Of a stretch of DNA of 64,000 nucleotides, positions 43,057 to 52,692 are shown piece by piece. Below the pieces are notes generated by a model, which saw nothing but the letters and a program-made list of their open reading frames with translations, made no database searches and had not been told where the DNA came from. The DNA is from RBG-16-49-21 sp040768125 (lineage in GTDB: Bacteria > Spirochaetota > UBA4802 > UBA5550), in NCBI GenBank assembly GCA_040768125.1, contig JAXGNG010000002.1:248001-312000 (forward strand). The letters run 5' to 3'. The position numbers and the translations under genes are program-made. Position 1 is the stretch's first letter. Every line of letters starts with the position of its first letter.

Positions 43057-46000
43057 CTACGCCCTGAAGGTGATAACGTACTTCGTTCCCCTCATTTTCT
43101 CGATGGAGATGGAACCGCCGAGCTGCGCCACCAGGAGGCGTACGAGCTGGAGGCCGAAGGTGGGGCTGTTTTCGAAGTAGATCGTTTCGGGAAGACCCGG
43201 TCCGCTGTCCTTGTAGGTTATGATCACGTTGTCGCCCTTCTTCGATGCCGTCACGGTAATCCGTCCCCCCCGTGAATCGGGAAAAGCGTGCTTCATGGAA
43301 TTGGTGATCAGCTCGTTGATAATGATGCCGATTGGCGAGAGTTTCCTGGCGCTCAGGACAATGTCGTCGATGCGGAGATCCGTCTTCACCGGTCCCGGAG
43401 CGTGGAATACGTCGATGATCTCCCTGATGAGCGGCGGGAGGTATTTCTTCAGGCTGAGTTCGTGGTGTATGTCGGATTGATAGAGGCGGTCGTAGAGCAC
43501 CGCCATGCTCTGCACGCGTCCTGCGGCGTCGGACAGGACCTCGCGGGCCGTTCCATCCTCCTGTTCGCTTGACTGCAGGTTGAGCAGGCTCTGTATCACC
43601 CCGAGGTTGTTTTTGATTCGATGATGGGTTTCCCTGAGGAGCACCTCCTTCTCCTCCAGGAGTGTCTGGATCCTCTCCTCGGATTTCTTGCGCTGGGTAA
43701 CGTCCGCGAAGAGGACGATGATCATGTCTGCGGCTATGCGCGTCCGGAACTCGATCATCCGGACTCTCCCGTCCCTGCAGGTCACGGGATATTCCCGTGG
43801 AGGCACGTCCCCTCCCGATGTCCGTGCCTCATCGATGGATGAGGTCCAATCCCTGCGAACGCGCTCCCTCATGGCTTCGTCAGGATAGGCCAGGGGCCAC
43901 CACTCATCCACGGAGGGCATGTCGTCGATGGTGTAGCCGAAAAGGTCGATGAATTTCTGACTCACGAAGATGGTTCGGGCGTCACGGTCGGCGATGACGA
44001 TGCCGACCGGCGCGAGTTCGGCGAAAATCCGAAAGCGGGCCTCGCTGTCGCGCAGAGCCTTTTCACTTATTCTGCGTTCGGTGACGTCCATCTGGACGCC
44101 GAAATGGCCGGTGATTCGGCCCTGAGAATCATAAAGGCAGATGTAGTCGCCCTCGGTCCACATTTGGCTTCCGTCGAGGCGCCGCTCGTCGGTTTCAACG
44201 TGCCAGTGCCCCCTGTCGAAGAGCTGGCGAATTGTACGGCGGCCCAGTGCCGGGTCATGGGCGAAGAGATCCTCCGATGTCAGTCCCAGAAGTTCCGCCA
44301 CGTCGTTCGCCCGGTACTGGTCGGCCATGGCCCTGTTGACCCGGGTGATGCGCTGGTGCGGGAGAATATAGTCAAGGGACTTCTCCTTGTCGGTCCCATC
44401 GTTCCATTCAATGGGCTCGTCGAGCGTCATGAAGAAGAAGCCGTGAAGCGATTGAGAGAAGAAGAGTTCGAGCAGCTCCTTGCTCTCCCTCAGCTTTTCC
44501 TCTGTTTCTTTCAGGCCGGTGATGTCCAGGTGGGTGCCGAACATCATGAGGGGTTCCCCTTCGGGGGTCCGTGTAATGACGCGGCCGCGATCAAGGACCC
44601 AGACCCAGTGGCCGTCCCTGTGCTGCATGCGGCATTCGCATTCGTAGTAGGGAAGTTCGCCGGAGAAATGACGTTCCAGGAGTTGTCTCGATTTTTCAAG
44701 GTCATCAGGCCGGGTGAAGCGCTCCCATGTGGCGATGCTGACCGGCGAGAGCTCATCCAGGGTGTAGCCGATAATTTCCGCCCAGCGTTCGTTGTAGTTC
44801 GTCGCGCCCGTGCGCACGTTCCATTCCCAGGTGCCGATGTTGGTGCCCTCGATAATGCTGTTGAGGCGCCAGCGTTCGTGGGCGAGGGATTCCTCGGCGC
44901 GCAGCCGGTCGGTAATGTCCATCATCCATCCGTCGAAGTGCCGCGCGGCTCCCGGTTCCCCGAATGCTTTTGTGGATACCGAAGCGACGAAGGTGCTGCC
45001 GTCCTTTCGCCGGAAAAGGATGTTCTTTCCCTCGAACTGGCCGTGACGCTCAAGCTCGTCGGAGATCATGGCCCGCTGGGACCTGTCGGCGTAGACCTCC
45101 GCCACGTCAATGGCGAGCACCTCCTCCACGGAATCATAACCGCACATCCGCGCGAAGGCGCTGTTGGCCATGATGAAGCGCCCGCGGTGACCCGGCGTGG
45201 TGCGGAATATCCCGATGGGAAGGTTTTCGATCAGGGAGCGGTGACGCTCCCTGCTTTCCATTTCCTTCTCGATGGAGCGGATCCGAACAAGGGTGCCGCC
45301 TATCTGCAGGGCCAGTGATTCCAGCACGCGGCGCACGGTCTCCGGAATCGAGTCGTGGCTGTGGGAGGCGAGGTTGAGCACCGCGATGAGATTCTCATCG
45401 TGGAACACGGGAATGAACGCGAGATGGCGGAGGCCCTCCTTCGCGCGTATGGCGTCGTCCCTGGGGCGTATCTCGTCGTACGGGATGTAGCGCGCCTCGC
45501 CGGCAAGGGCAAGGCGCACGTTGGCGGTATCGGTGTCGAAGTGGGAGACCCGGTCGATGAACTCCGGCGAAAGTCCCCTGTGGACCGCGAGATCCAGGGC
45601 CCCGGTTTCGGGTTCGGCCAGGTAGACGCCGCCGCTGTCGATGCATTCGAATTTCAAGACCGTGTCAAGGACCAGGCCCAGGGCCTCAACCAGGTCCGTG
45701 CAGGTGTTCAGGGCAAGGCTGAGGTCATACTGCATGCGCAGGGCCTCTTCGTTCGCCCGGATTTCGCCCCAGGAGCGGGCGAGCTCCTCGTTGGTCGCCT
45801 CAAGCTCCTCGATCGCCGACTGAAGGTCCTGCTTCTGGTCCTTGATGCGCAGCTTGGCGCGGTGAAGCCTGAATGCCATCCTGATCGAGGCCAGTAGGAC
45901 GGTGACGCCGGTGTGCTTCACCACGTAGCCGTAGGAGGTGATCCGCTCGGTTTTATCGACGATCTCCGGTTCCGTGTGCGAGGAGAGGAAGAGGACGGGT

Positions 46001-46239
46001 ATGTCGCGCTTTTCCAGGATTTTTTCCGCCGTCTCCGGGCCGTCCATGCCGGGACCCAGGTCGACGTCCATGATCACGATGTCGATGGCGGGGTTCTCCG
46101 CGATGGCCCCAAGGGCCCTCTCGCCTGATTGGGCCGTGATCACGGCATAGCCGTGCCGCTCAAGGGTCTGGGCTTCCGCCAGGGCGGTAACGGCCTCGTC
46201 TTCCACGAGGAGGATAGTGGTGCCCGTAGTATCGGCCAT
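43057..46239 (-). CDS. Receiver-GAF-multiPAS-HisKA_2 sensor histidine kinase
   Basis: 1060 residues, soluble. Start 46239 has GGAGG upstream; the longer frame to 46491 runs through the promoter region. Order: receiver (about 9-125; ILLVEDE, phospho-Asp in VIMDVDLG, and YVVKHTGVT where Lys-Pro is usual), a coiled coil (IEELEATNEELARSWGEIRA), a GAF domain (about 175-325), four PAS domains with PAC-like segments (about 335-850), HisKA_2 with LLRETHHRIKNNLGVIQSLL, and HATPase with ELITNSMKHAFPD and GPGLPE. A receiver at the front suggests it is the last step of a relay. Divergent from the alkylsulfatase gene. Confidence 0.93.
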   Translation of the reverse strand: MADTTGTTILLVEDEAVTALAEAQTLERHGYAVITAQSGERALGAIAENPAIDIVIMDVDLGPGMDGPETAEKILEKRDIPVLFLSSHTEPEIVDKTERITSYGYVVKHTGVTVLLASIRMAFRLHRAKLRIKDQKQDLQSAIEELEATNEELARSWGEIRANEEALRMQYDLSLALNTCTDLVEALGLVLDTVLKFECIDSGGVYLAEPETGALDLAVHRGLSPEFIDRVSHFDTDTANVRLALAGEARYIPYDEIRPRDDAIRAKEGLRHLAFIPVFHDENLIAVLNLASHSHDSIPETVRRVLESLALQIGGTLVRIRSIEKEMESRERHRSLIENLPIGIFRTTPGHRGRFIMANSAFARMCGYDSVEEVLAIDVAEVYADRSQRAMISDELERHGQFEGKNILFRRKDGSTFVASVSTKAFGEPGAARHFDGWMMDITDRLRAEESLAHERWRLNSIIEGTNIGTWEWNVRTGATNYNERWAEIIGYTLDELSPVSIATWERFTRPDDLEKSRQLLERHFSGELPYYECECRMQHRDGHWVWVLDRGRVITRTPEGEPLMMFGTHLDITGLKETEEKLRESKELLELFFSQSLHGFFFMTLDEPIEWNDGTDKEKSLDYILPHQRITRVNRAMADQYRANDVAELLGLTSEDLFAHDPALGRRTIRQLFDRGHWHVETDERRLDGSQMWTEGDYICLYDSQGRITGHFGVQMDVTERRISEKALRDSEARFRIFAELAPVGIVIADRDARTIFVSQKFIDLFGYTIDDMPSVDEWWPLAYPDEAMRERVRRDWTSSIDEARTSGGDVPPREYPVTCRDGRVRMIEFRTRIAADMIIVLFADVTQRKKSEERIQTLLEEKEVLLRETHHRIKNNLGVIQSLLNLQSSEQEDGTAREVLSDAAGRVQSMAVLYDRLYQSDIHHELSLKKYLPPLIREIIDVFHAPGPVKTDLRIDDIVLSARKLSPIGIIINELITNSMKHAFPDSRGGRITVTASKKGDNVIITYKDSGPGLPETIYFENSPTFGLQLVRLLVAQLGGSISIEKMRGTKYVITFRA

Positions 46240-46285
46240 ATGCCTCCACTCCCGGCGTACCCCCCCCGGGGCCGGGCCATCGTGT

Positions 46286-46315
46286 ATACTAAACGATGCG
46301 GGGGATGAATTGCAA
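46286..46315 (-). promoter_or_regulatory. Candidate promoter of the multi-PAS kinase
   Basis: On the minus strand TTGCAA (46315-46310) and TAGTAT (46291-46286) are separated by 18 bases. The start point would be about 40 bases ahead of the ATG at 46239. Confidence 0.5.
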
Positions 46316-46463
46316 TTAAAAAATTCCCGGCGCGTCGGTTGCCGGTGAGGGTGAATGATTTGACAAGGGGAAAAAACGATGACATCCTTGTCCGGCCGCG
46401 GCGTGTAGCGACCGACGACGCGGCGATGTATCATCACCGTAGATATGCGCAGGGGGTGCCGGT

Positions 46464-48185
46464 ATGAAGGGTTATGTTCTGGTTGTCGCATCGTTCCTGT
46501 TTTTCACCTCGATTTCCTGCCGCGGCGGAGACCCGGCGCCCACCGCGCCCCCGGCGGACCTGGCGAAGTATTGCAGAGAAGTCATCGGGAAGCCCCGTGT
46601 CGAAAGAATTTCTGAGCACGTCTGGGCTGCCATCGGCTTCGACCTGGCGAGCACCGTCCTGGTGCACACCCCGAAGGGGAACGTCATCATCGACGTTTCA
46701 ATGAGTCCCGCGCGCGCCCGTGAGGTGAAGAAGGCCCTGGAGGCGGCGGCGCCCCGCGGGCCCGTGGCGGCGATCATCTACACCCACAGCCACATTGACC
46801 ATGTGGGCGGGGGTTCAGTGTGGGCCGGGAAGGACACGCCGATCTGGGCCACGGAGGCCTTCGAGGCGCACTTCTTCAAGCAGTACGGCCTCTTCCGGCG
46901 GGCCGAGATGATCAGGGGGCGCCGGCAGTTCGCCCACGACGTGCCGCTTGACGAGGTTCCCTGCTCGGGCCTCGGGAGGCGGACCGATATTCAGGCCGCC
47001 ATGGAGAGCGGCATACGCCTGCCCAACCGCACCTTCTCGGGAAGGAAGACCCTCGATTTCGGGGGCGTGACCATCGAGATGATCGAGGCCCACGGCGAAA
47101 CCCACGACCACCTCTGCGTCTGGATCCCGGGCGATAAAACCATCGTTCCCGGTGATAACTTCTACTGGTCATTCCCGAACCTCTACACCATTCGGGGTAC
47201 GAGCCCACGCCCCGTGGACGCCTGGATCGCGGGCCTCGACATGGTACGTCGACTCGGAGCCGAAAACATGGTGCCCATGCACACGAAGCCGATACGCGGC
47301 AGGGCCGAGATCGAGGAGGCCCTGTCGAGCTACCGCGACGCAATCCAGTGGGTGCGCGACGAGGTGGTACGGCGCGCCAACCGGGGCGACGGCGTGGACT
47401 CCATCGCCGAGAACGTGAAGCTACCGCCGCACCTCGCCTCGAAGCCATGGCTCGGAGAATACTACGGCCAGGTGAGCTGGTCCGCCAGGGCCATCTATGA
47501 CAATTATCTCGGATGGTTCGACGGCCGCGCCGATGCCCTTTATCCCATGCCCGCCGCCGAGGCGGCCAGGCGCGAAGTGGCCCTCATGGGGGGCGCCGCG
47601 AAGGTGCGGGAGGAGGCCGGGAAGGCTGAGAAGGCGGGGGAGTACGCCTGGGCAATCCGCCTCCTGGCAAAGCTCCGGAACGCCGGGGAGGAGGGCGACA
47701 CGGCGGAGCGCCTGGCGCGCTGCTACCGGGGCCTGGCCGCCTCGGTGCCCAACACCAACGGCCGGGGCTACCTTCTCCAGAGCGCCATCGAGGAGGGGGA
47801 GGGGGTGAAGGACCCCGCGGCGCCGGCCGTGGGGGACGACCTGGTGCGACGGGTGCCCCTGGAGATGATATTCGCCATCATGGCGTCGAAGCTTATCCCG
47901 GAGAAGGCCATGGATGTCCACGAGTCCGTTCGCTTCGATTTTCCCGGCGAGAAGAAGACCTTCACGGTCACCGTGCGGCGCGGCGTGGCCGAGGTGGTTC
48001 CAGGGAAGGCGCTTCCCGGCACGCCGTCGCCCCTTGCCACGGTGACGGCGGACGGCATGGCCTACCGGCGGGTCGCCATGAAGATAGAGGGCCCTTTGGC
48101 CGCCATCACCTCCGGCGGCCTGAAAATCAGCGGGAGCCGCGCGGGGTTCCTCGCCTTCATGAACCGCTTCGACCGCGGCATCTAG
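46464..48185 (+). CDS. Alkylsulfatase-like metallo-beta-lactamase lipoprotein
   Basis: 573 residues. MKGYVLVVASFLFFTSISC gives a lipoprotein with Cys19. The MBL motif is THSHIDHVGG (107-116), then His in AHGETHDH, Asp in VPGDNFYW and His in PMHTKP complete the zinc set. The order MBL domain, helical dimer domain (YGQVSWSARAIYDNYLGWFD) and C-terminal SCP2-like domain (FPGEKKTFTVTVRRGVAEV) is that of SdsA/YjcS alkylsulfatases, which release sulfate from alkyl sulfates; lineage members may cut other esters. Stop codon overlaps that of the convergent SfsA gene by four bases. Confidence 0.87.
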   Translation: MKGYVLVVASFLFFTSISCRGGDPAPTAPPADLAKYCREVIGKPRVERISEHVWAAIGFDLASTVLVHTPKGNVIIDVSMSPARAREVKKALEAAAPRGPVAAIIYTHSHIDHVGGGSVWAGKDTPIWATEAFEAHFFKQYGLFRRAEMIRGRRQFAHDVPLDEVPCSGLGRRTDIQAAMESGIRLPNRTFSGRKTLDFGGVTIEMIEAHGETHDHLCVWIPGDKTIVPGDNFYWSFPNLYTIRGTSPRPVDAWIAGLDMVRRLGAENMVPMHTKPIRGRAEIEEALSSYRDAIQWVRDEVVRRANRGDGVDSIAENVKLPPHLASKPWLGEYYGQVSWSARAIYDNYLGWFDGRADALYPMPAAEAARREVALMGGAAKVREEAGKAEKAGEYAWAIRLLAKLRNAGEEGDTAERLARCYRGLAASVPNTNGRGYLLQSAIEEGEGVKDPAAPAVGDDLVRRVPLEMIFAIMASKLIPEKAMDVHESVRFDFPGEKKTFTVTVRRGVAEVVPGKALPGTPSPLATVTADGMAYRRVAMKIEGPLAAITSGGLKISGSRAGFLAFMNRFDRGI

Positions 48186-49318
48186 GAGCGCTCCCGGTAG
48201 GTGCCGAAGCGCGCCTCGCCGATGAAGTCCCAGAAGCTGTCCCGCTCCATGGGGTTCTCGCTAAAGTGGAAGAGGTGGCTCCCGCAGCGGCAGTCGCTTG
48301 ATCCGAAACCGGGCACCGGCTTCCCCCCCAGGGAGGCGAGGCCCGCCGCGAGGCCGCACTCCCCGGGCTGGTCGCCCGCGACGGGAAGGTGCGCGGTCAT
48401 CGTCATCCCGTCCTTCAGGTAGTCGACATGCCAGTGCCGAACGGGGCTTTTCCGCCGGTGCCGCTCGATCCGCGCGAAGAGGTCCCCCATGCCGCTTCCG
48501 CAGTAGAGGTAGTATCCCGCGTCGAAGGCGATGGTCCCCAGGGCACCCACGCTGATGCGCCGGCACCGCGTGTTCCGGTAGGCCAGGATGTAGGATCCCT
48601 TCGGCTCCACGTCGGGTATTGTTATCGGTACGGGCAGGAGTATTTTAATCGAGAGATTGTCGTCGTATTCCACGGAGAGGGCGAGAACCGTGAGGGAGTC
48701 GAAGGCCCCCTTCAGGGCGCGGTAGAAGGCGAAGTCGGTGTGGTAGTTCGGCACGAAGCGGCGAATTCCCCCGTGGAGAAGAAAGAAGACCAGGATCCCG
48801 CGGTGCTCTGCCAGGAGCTCCACGTGGCGCGCCGCCCGTTCGCTCACGGCGTCGGGGAAGGAGGCGACGCTCCCGTGGGCCAGGGTGCACGATTTCAGCT
48901 CCAGGGGGTGCTCGATGCCCCCTGGTCCCGCCAAAAGAAAATCGAAGCGGTGCCTACCGTAGGCGGGTTCCCGCTTCACCAGGCGGTACTCCTCCAGGCC
49001 GGGGACACCACGGTTGACGAGGAGCTCGCCGAAGAGGGCGTTGCTCCGCGTGGAGTTGATCATCACGGGATGTCCGCGGAAGTAGATGTACTCGATCCTG
49101 TAGGGGTATTTTCCCGTCGAGGGCACGAGGAGTACACGGCTCCCCGGCAGGGCCAGCTCCGAGAGGCGACCGGTGTTGGGCACATAGACGCGCAGGGCGC
49201 GGCCCCGGAGGCGCACCGAGGCGACGAACCGGTTGTGCCGGGCGATCAGCTCCGCGTCTTCTAGAAGGGGCTGGGCGCCGGGCTTTGAAGCGGGTGTCAT
49301 GAGGTCAGTATTGTCCAT
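48182..49318 (-). CDS. sfsA: SfsA nuclease fused to DUF123 (GIY-YIG-like) domain
   Basis: About 378 residues. The N-terminal 230 are SfsA: ARHNRFVASVRLRG (OB-like), VPNTGRLSEL, ALFGELLVNRGV, RFDFLLAGPGG and LELKSCTLAH with the PD-(D/E)XK Asp/Glu-x-Lys, then FPDAVSERAARHVELL. The C-terminal 130 are DUF123: GSYILAYR, ISVGALG, YLYCGSGMGDLFARIERH, HWHVDYL and CGLAAGLASLGG. SfsA is a DNA/RNA nuclease once linked to sugar-fermentation control. Start is uncertain among GTG 49363, ATG 49318 and ATG 49300; none has a good ribosome site. Confidence 0.87.
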   Translation of the reverse strand: MDNTDLMTPASKPGAQPLLEDAELIARHNRFVASVRLRGRALRVYVPNTGRLSELALPGSRVLLVPSTGKYPYRIEYIYFRGHPVMINSTRSNALFGELLVNRGVPGLEEYRLVKREPAYGRHRFDFLLAGPGGIEHPLELKSCTLAHGSVASFPDAVSERAARHVELLAEHRGILVFFLLHGGIRRFVPNYHTDFAFYRALKGAFDSLTVLALSVEYDDNLSIKILLPVPITIPDVEPKGSYILAYRNTRCRRISVGALGTIAFDAGYYLYCGSGMGDLFARIERHRRKSPVRHWHVDYLKDGMTMTAHLPVAGDQPGECGLAAGLASLGGKPVPGFGSSDCRCGSHLFHFSENPMERDSFWDFIGEARFGTYRERS

Positions 49319-49404
49319 TGGTGCGGGTTTACGCAAGATGAAAAAGGGGTTATCACGCAGCACTACAAACCCCGCCAGGCTTTCTTGTAAAAAAAGTACC
49401 AGGT

Positions 49405-49426
49405 AATAAATTTTACGTAATTTATT
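49405..49426. repeat. AT-rich inverted repeat between sfsA and the GH-A-like gene
   Basis: AATAAATT-TTACGT-AATTTATT, perfect eight-base arms with a six-base spacer, in the divergent region. It could be an operator or a promoter-proximal bend; nothing else points to its role. Confidence 0.4.
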
Positions 49427-49494
49427 GGGAAAATATTTGCCTCTTCCTGTATTTTTTTGTAGCTTCTCACGGATTACCCTCTGGATGCGGTACT

Positions 49495-50637
49495 ATGAAA
49501 AAAGCGAATATTTATATCGCACTTCTTCTCGTTTCGCTCGGCATTATGCCGTCGTGCGCGAGCGGGGAAGAGGACAATTCCTGGCTGCTGGCAGCCCTCG
49601 GCGGCAGACCCTACCACATGGGGTTCACCCCCTTCCCGAGCGAGGCCGGAAGCTTACCCGCCATGGAATTCATCTACGACGCCATCGGCGGGAACGCCGA
49701 CCTGGTGGCCCATCACTTCGACAACGGCATACCATGGGACGAGTCCCTGAGCGGCGCTCCCTATCCCGCGAACATCATGTTCGACTGGGACTATCGCAGA
49801 ACCCACACCCCGGCGGGCCATAAGGTCTACGTGGCGGTGACGCCCCTGGACAGCGATCGTGACGCACTGGCCCCTGCCTGGACCGCGGTCAAGGACAACG
49901 AGCCCCTCGCGCCCCCCTGGGACGGCTACGCCGCGGCAAATGAATTCAACCATGACAACGTGAAGGCCGCTTACCTGAACTACTGCCGGCGCGTCGTCGA
50001 TTATTTCGATCCCGACTACCTGGCCTTCGGCATCGAGGTGAATCTGCTCAGACACAACACCCCGACGGGATGGGCCGCGTATCTCGAACTTCACCGGCAC
50101 GTGTACGCGGCACTCAAGGCGGAGTACCCGCGCCTTCCGATAATGGCGACCCTCACGGGCGTGGACCTCCTGGAGGGATACACGGCCGTCGATCACGCTG
50201 ACCAGATGGCCGCCCTGGCGGACGTCATCGATTATACCGATTACTTCGCCATCTCCCTTCATCCGCACCTGAGCGCCATCATCCCGGACCTTGCGGTCCC
50301 GGATGACATGTTTGAAGAACTTTTCTCCATGAGCGACAAGCCTTCCTGCATAACCGAGACGAGCTTCCTGGCGGAGACCCTCACCATGTCCGATTACCCC
50401 ACCTACCTGGCTAGCGGCACGCCGGAGAAACAGCGCGATTACGTTGACCGGCTCCTCACCGAGGCAGACAGGCTGGGGATGCGCTTCGTGGTCTACTTCC
50501 TTGTCCAGGATTACGACGCCCTCTGGGTTCAGCTTGGCTCGCCTGAGAATATCCTCAAGGCCTGGCGCGACACGGGCCTCTACGACGAAGACGGAAACCC
50601 GCGTCCCGCCCTGGAGTCGTGGCGGGACCGCCTCTGA
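49495..50637 (+). CDS. Putative clan GH-A-like glycosidase lipoprotein
   Basis: 380 residues. MKKANIYIALLLVSLGIMPSC is a lipoprotein signal (Cys21). The mature protein has the look of a TIM barrel: alternating strands and helices with Glu181 at the end of a strand in YLAFGIEVNLL and Glu288 in CITETSFL, about 107 residues apart. That is the acid/base and nucleophile arrangement of clan GH-A (strands 4 and 7). Further barrel features are YFAISLHPHL and FVVYFLVQDYD. The exact family and substrate are unknown. Single gene. Confidence 0.6.
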   Translation: MKKANIYIALLLVSLGIMPSCASGEEDNSWLLAALGGRPYHMGFTPFPSEAGSLPAMEFIYDAIGGNADLVAHHFDNGIPWDESLSGAPYPANIMFDWDYRRTHTPAGHKVYVAVTPLDSDRDALAPAWTAVKDNEPLAPPWDGYAAANEFNHDNVKAAYLNYCRRVVDYFDPDYLAFGIEVNLLRHNTPTGWAAYLELHRHVYAALKAEYPRLPIMATLTGVDLLEGYTAVDHADQMAALADVIDYTDYFAISLHPHLSAIIPDLAVPDDMFEELFSMSDKPSCITETSFLAETLTMSDYPTYLASGTPEKQRDYVDRLLTEADRLGMRFVVYFLVQDYDALWVQLGSPENILKAWRDTGLYDEDGNPRPALESWRDRL

Positions 50638-50772
50638 TCCCGTTTTCCCATCGTAAAAATAACTTGCCAAAACCCTGATTGCATCCTGCACTGCTTACTA
50701 TGCTCGGCCTGCGGGTCCCCCCGGGGGGGAGGGGTCGCTGCGATTCAGCGAAAGCGGAAAGGGGCGTGGAAA

Positions 50773-51648
50773 ATGGCTTATAGGAAGAAGGAAATAGACT
50801 CACTTATGGAGTACCTTGGGAGCTTCGAACTGAAGGACTTCAACGCCGATGAACGGAGCAATTACCTGAACGTGTCCCTGGACCGCTTCCTGAAGACCCT
50901 GGAGGTGTTTCCCGAGGGAATAAACGAAAAGAGTCGCGTCCTTGAGCTCGGGGCCAATCCCTATTTCATGAGCCTCCTGATGCTGAGGAAATACGGGTGC
51001 CGGCTCGAATACGCAAACTTTTTCGGCGAGGGGCGCTTTAAAAGCGACGTGGAGGTCCTCACAAGCGGGCGCTTCGGCGAGACCCACCGGTTCCGTTTCG
51101 GGCACTTCAACGTCGAGCGGGAGCGCTTCCCCTACAGGGACGGCTCCTTTGACCTGGTCCTCTTCTGCGAGATTATCGAGCACCTCACCATGGACCCGGT
51201 CCATCCCCTGGTGCAGATCAACCGGATCCTCCGGGACGGCGGGCACATGGTCATCACCACGCCGAACGTCCTCAGGCACGACAATCTCCGCAAGCTGATC
51301 ATGGGGAAGAACGTCCATGACCACTATTCCGGCTACGGCCCCTACGGCCGCCACAACCGGGAATACACCCCGGCGGAGCTCCGCGATCTCGTGGAGGCAC
51401 TGGGCTTCCGCGTCGAAAGGCTCTACACGAAGGTGACCGGCGCGATCAACGTCCAGGGTCTTACCATCAAGCGCTTCCGCGGCCTCATGCAGCTCCTCAC
51501 CACGCGGAACAGGGGAAGCAACATCTTCATGCTGGCGCGAAAGGTCGCCGACGCCGAGCCCGTGTATCCCCGTTGGCTCTTCGAGAGCATGCACGAAACC
51601 TCCGGGTCAAAGGCGAAGGCGAAGCCGAAGAAAAAAAGGAAGCGCTAG
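50773..51648 (+). CDS. Class I SAM-dependent methyltransferase
   Basis: 291 residues. SAM motif I is VLELGANPYFMSLL, followed by FDLVLFCEIIEHL (motif II/post-I) and RILRDGGHMVITTPNV, the UbiE/Ubie-like type-11 pattern. A C-terminal region AINVQGLTIKRFRGLMQLLT is followed by a very basic tail (KAKAKPKKKRKR) that might bind nucleic acid or phospholipid. The methyl acceptor is unknown; similar genes occur in cell-surface polysaccharide clusters, but none is nearby. Ends five bases before the likely start of the GIY-YIG fusion. Confidence 0.85.
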   Translation: MAYRKKEIDSLMEYLGSFELKDFNADERSNYLNVSLDRFLKTLEVFPEGINEKSRVLELGANPYFMSLLMLRKYGCRLEYANFFGEGRFKSDVEVLTSGRFGETHRFRFGHFNVERERFPYRDGSFDLVLFCEIIEHLTMDPVHPLVQINRILRDGGHMVITTPNVLRHDNLRKLIMGKNVHDHYSGYGPYGRHNREYTPAELRDLVEALGFRVERLYTKVTGAINVQGLTIKRFRGLMQLLTTRNRGSNIFMLARKVADAEPVYPRWLFESMHETSGSKAKAKPKKKRKR

Positions 51649-51653
51649 GCGCC

Positions 51654-52658
51654 ATGGCCCGGAGCGGATCGGCCAGGGATTCCGGCGCCGCCATGTCCTC
51701 GCCCTGGTTCGTTTATATCCTCGAGTGCGAAAACGGCTCTTTCTACACCGGCGTCACCGACGACGTTGCGCGTCGCTTCGATGCGCACCGCAGTGGATCG
51801 GCGCGGTCGAAGTACACCAGGAGCTTCAGGCCCCGGCACGTTGCCGCGGCCTGGCGCGTCCTCGGGGGGCGGGGCGTCGCCCTGAGGGTTGAGGCCCTTG
51901 TCAAGGGAATGACAAGGGCGCGGAAGGAGGCGATCGTCTCGGCGCCCGAACGCCTTGCCTCGGGCGGTCTCTGCGTCATCCCCCATCCCGTGGACGGAAA
52001 GGGCGTGGTTCCGGGTGATATGCGCGACATCACCCGCTACGTTCCGCGCCCGGAGGACGGGAAGATCCGGAATCCCTACCTCGATGAGCTCCTCGCCCTG
52101 GTGGAGGGCTCGGGTGCCCGGGGGGGTGAGGAGCTCCTGGGATTTCTCATGGAACGGCGTGCCGATTTTATATCACGCTACGCCTTCGCGGTCCCCACGA
52201 TCGATATCCTTGAAGAGATCGCGCGCCATTCGCCCATCGTGGAGATCGGCGCGGGGACCGGCTACTGGGCCATGTGCCTGCGCGACGCCGGGGCGGACGT
52301 GCTGGCCTTTGACCTCCGGCCCCCCGGCGAGGATCCCCCCTGGGAGTGGCGCGAGGCCAATCCCTGGTTCGAGGATATCTGGTCCACCGTTGTACCCGGG
52401 GGCACGGAGATGGCGGCGGCACACCCTGACCGGGCCCTCTTCCTCTGCTGGCCGCCGCCGGGAAGCCCCATGGCGCGGGAGGCCCTTATTCGCCACAGGG
52501 AGGCCGGGGGAAGGACGCTGATTTTCATCGGGAGTCCCGGCTCATCGGCAGACGGGGAATTTTTCCGCTGTCTCGAATCGATGCGGGTTATCAGTTCAGG
52601 GGGCCTCTGGTCCTGGCCCGGCACGGAAGAGCGGCTGATCATCGCCTCGTGGAAATGA
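51654..52658 (+). CDS. GIY-YIG nuclease domain fused to a methyltransferase-like domain
   Basis: About 334 residues in one uninterrupted frame. The first 95 match GIY-YIG YhbQ/UPF0213-type proteins: WFVYILECENGSFYTGVTDD, RRFDAHRSG, YTRSFRPRHV and VEALVKGMTRA. The rest has a SAM-fold glycine motif IVEIGAGTGYWAMCLRDAGA with an acidic strand-2 end (AFDLRPP) and FLCWPPPGS where a target-binding motif would be. ATG codons at 51654 and 51693 are both possible. I know both parts separately but not this fusion; the second part resembles a poorly described protist/bacterial family. Confidence 0.75.
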   Translation: MARSGSARDSGAAMSSPWFVYILECENGSFYTGVTDDVARRFDAHRSGSARSKYTRSFRPRHVAAAWRVLGGRGVALRVEALVKGMTRARKEAIVSAPERLASGGLCVIPHPVDGKGVVPGDMRDITRYVPRPEDGKIRNPYLDELLALVEGSGARGGEELLGFLMERRADFISRYAFAVPTIDILEEIARHSPIVEIGAGTGYWAMCLRDAGADVLAFDLRPPGEDPPWEWREANPWFEDIWSTVVPGGTEMAAAHPDRALFLCWPPPGSPMAREALIRHREAGGRTLIFIGSPGSSADGEFFRCLESMRVISSGGLWSWPGTEERLIIASWK

Positions 52659-52692
52659 ATCCGTTCACGAAATGAAAGAAAAGGAGAATGCA

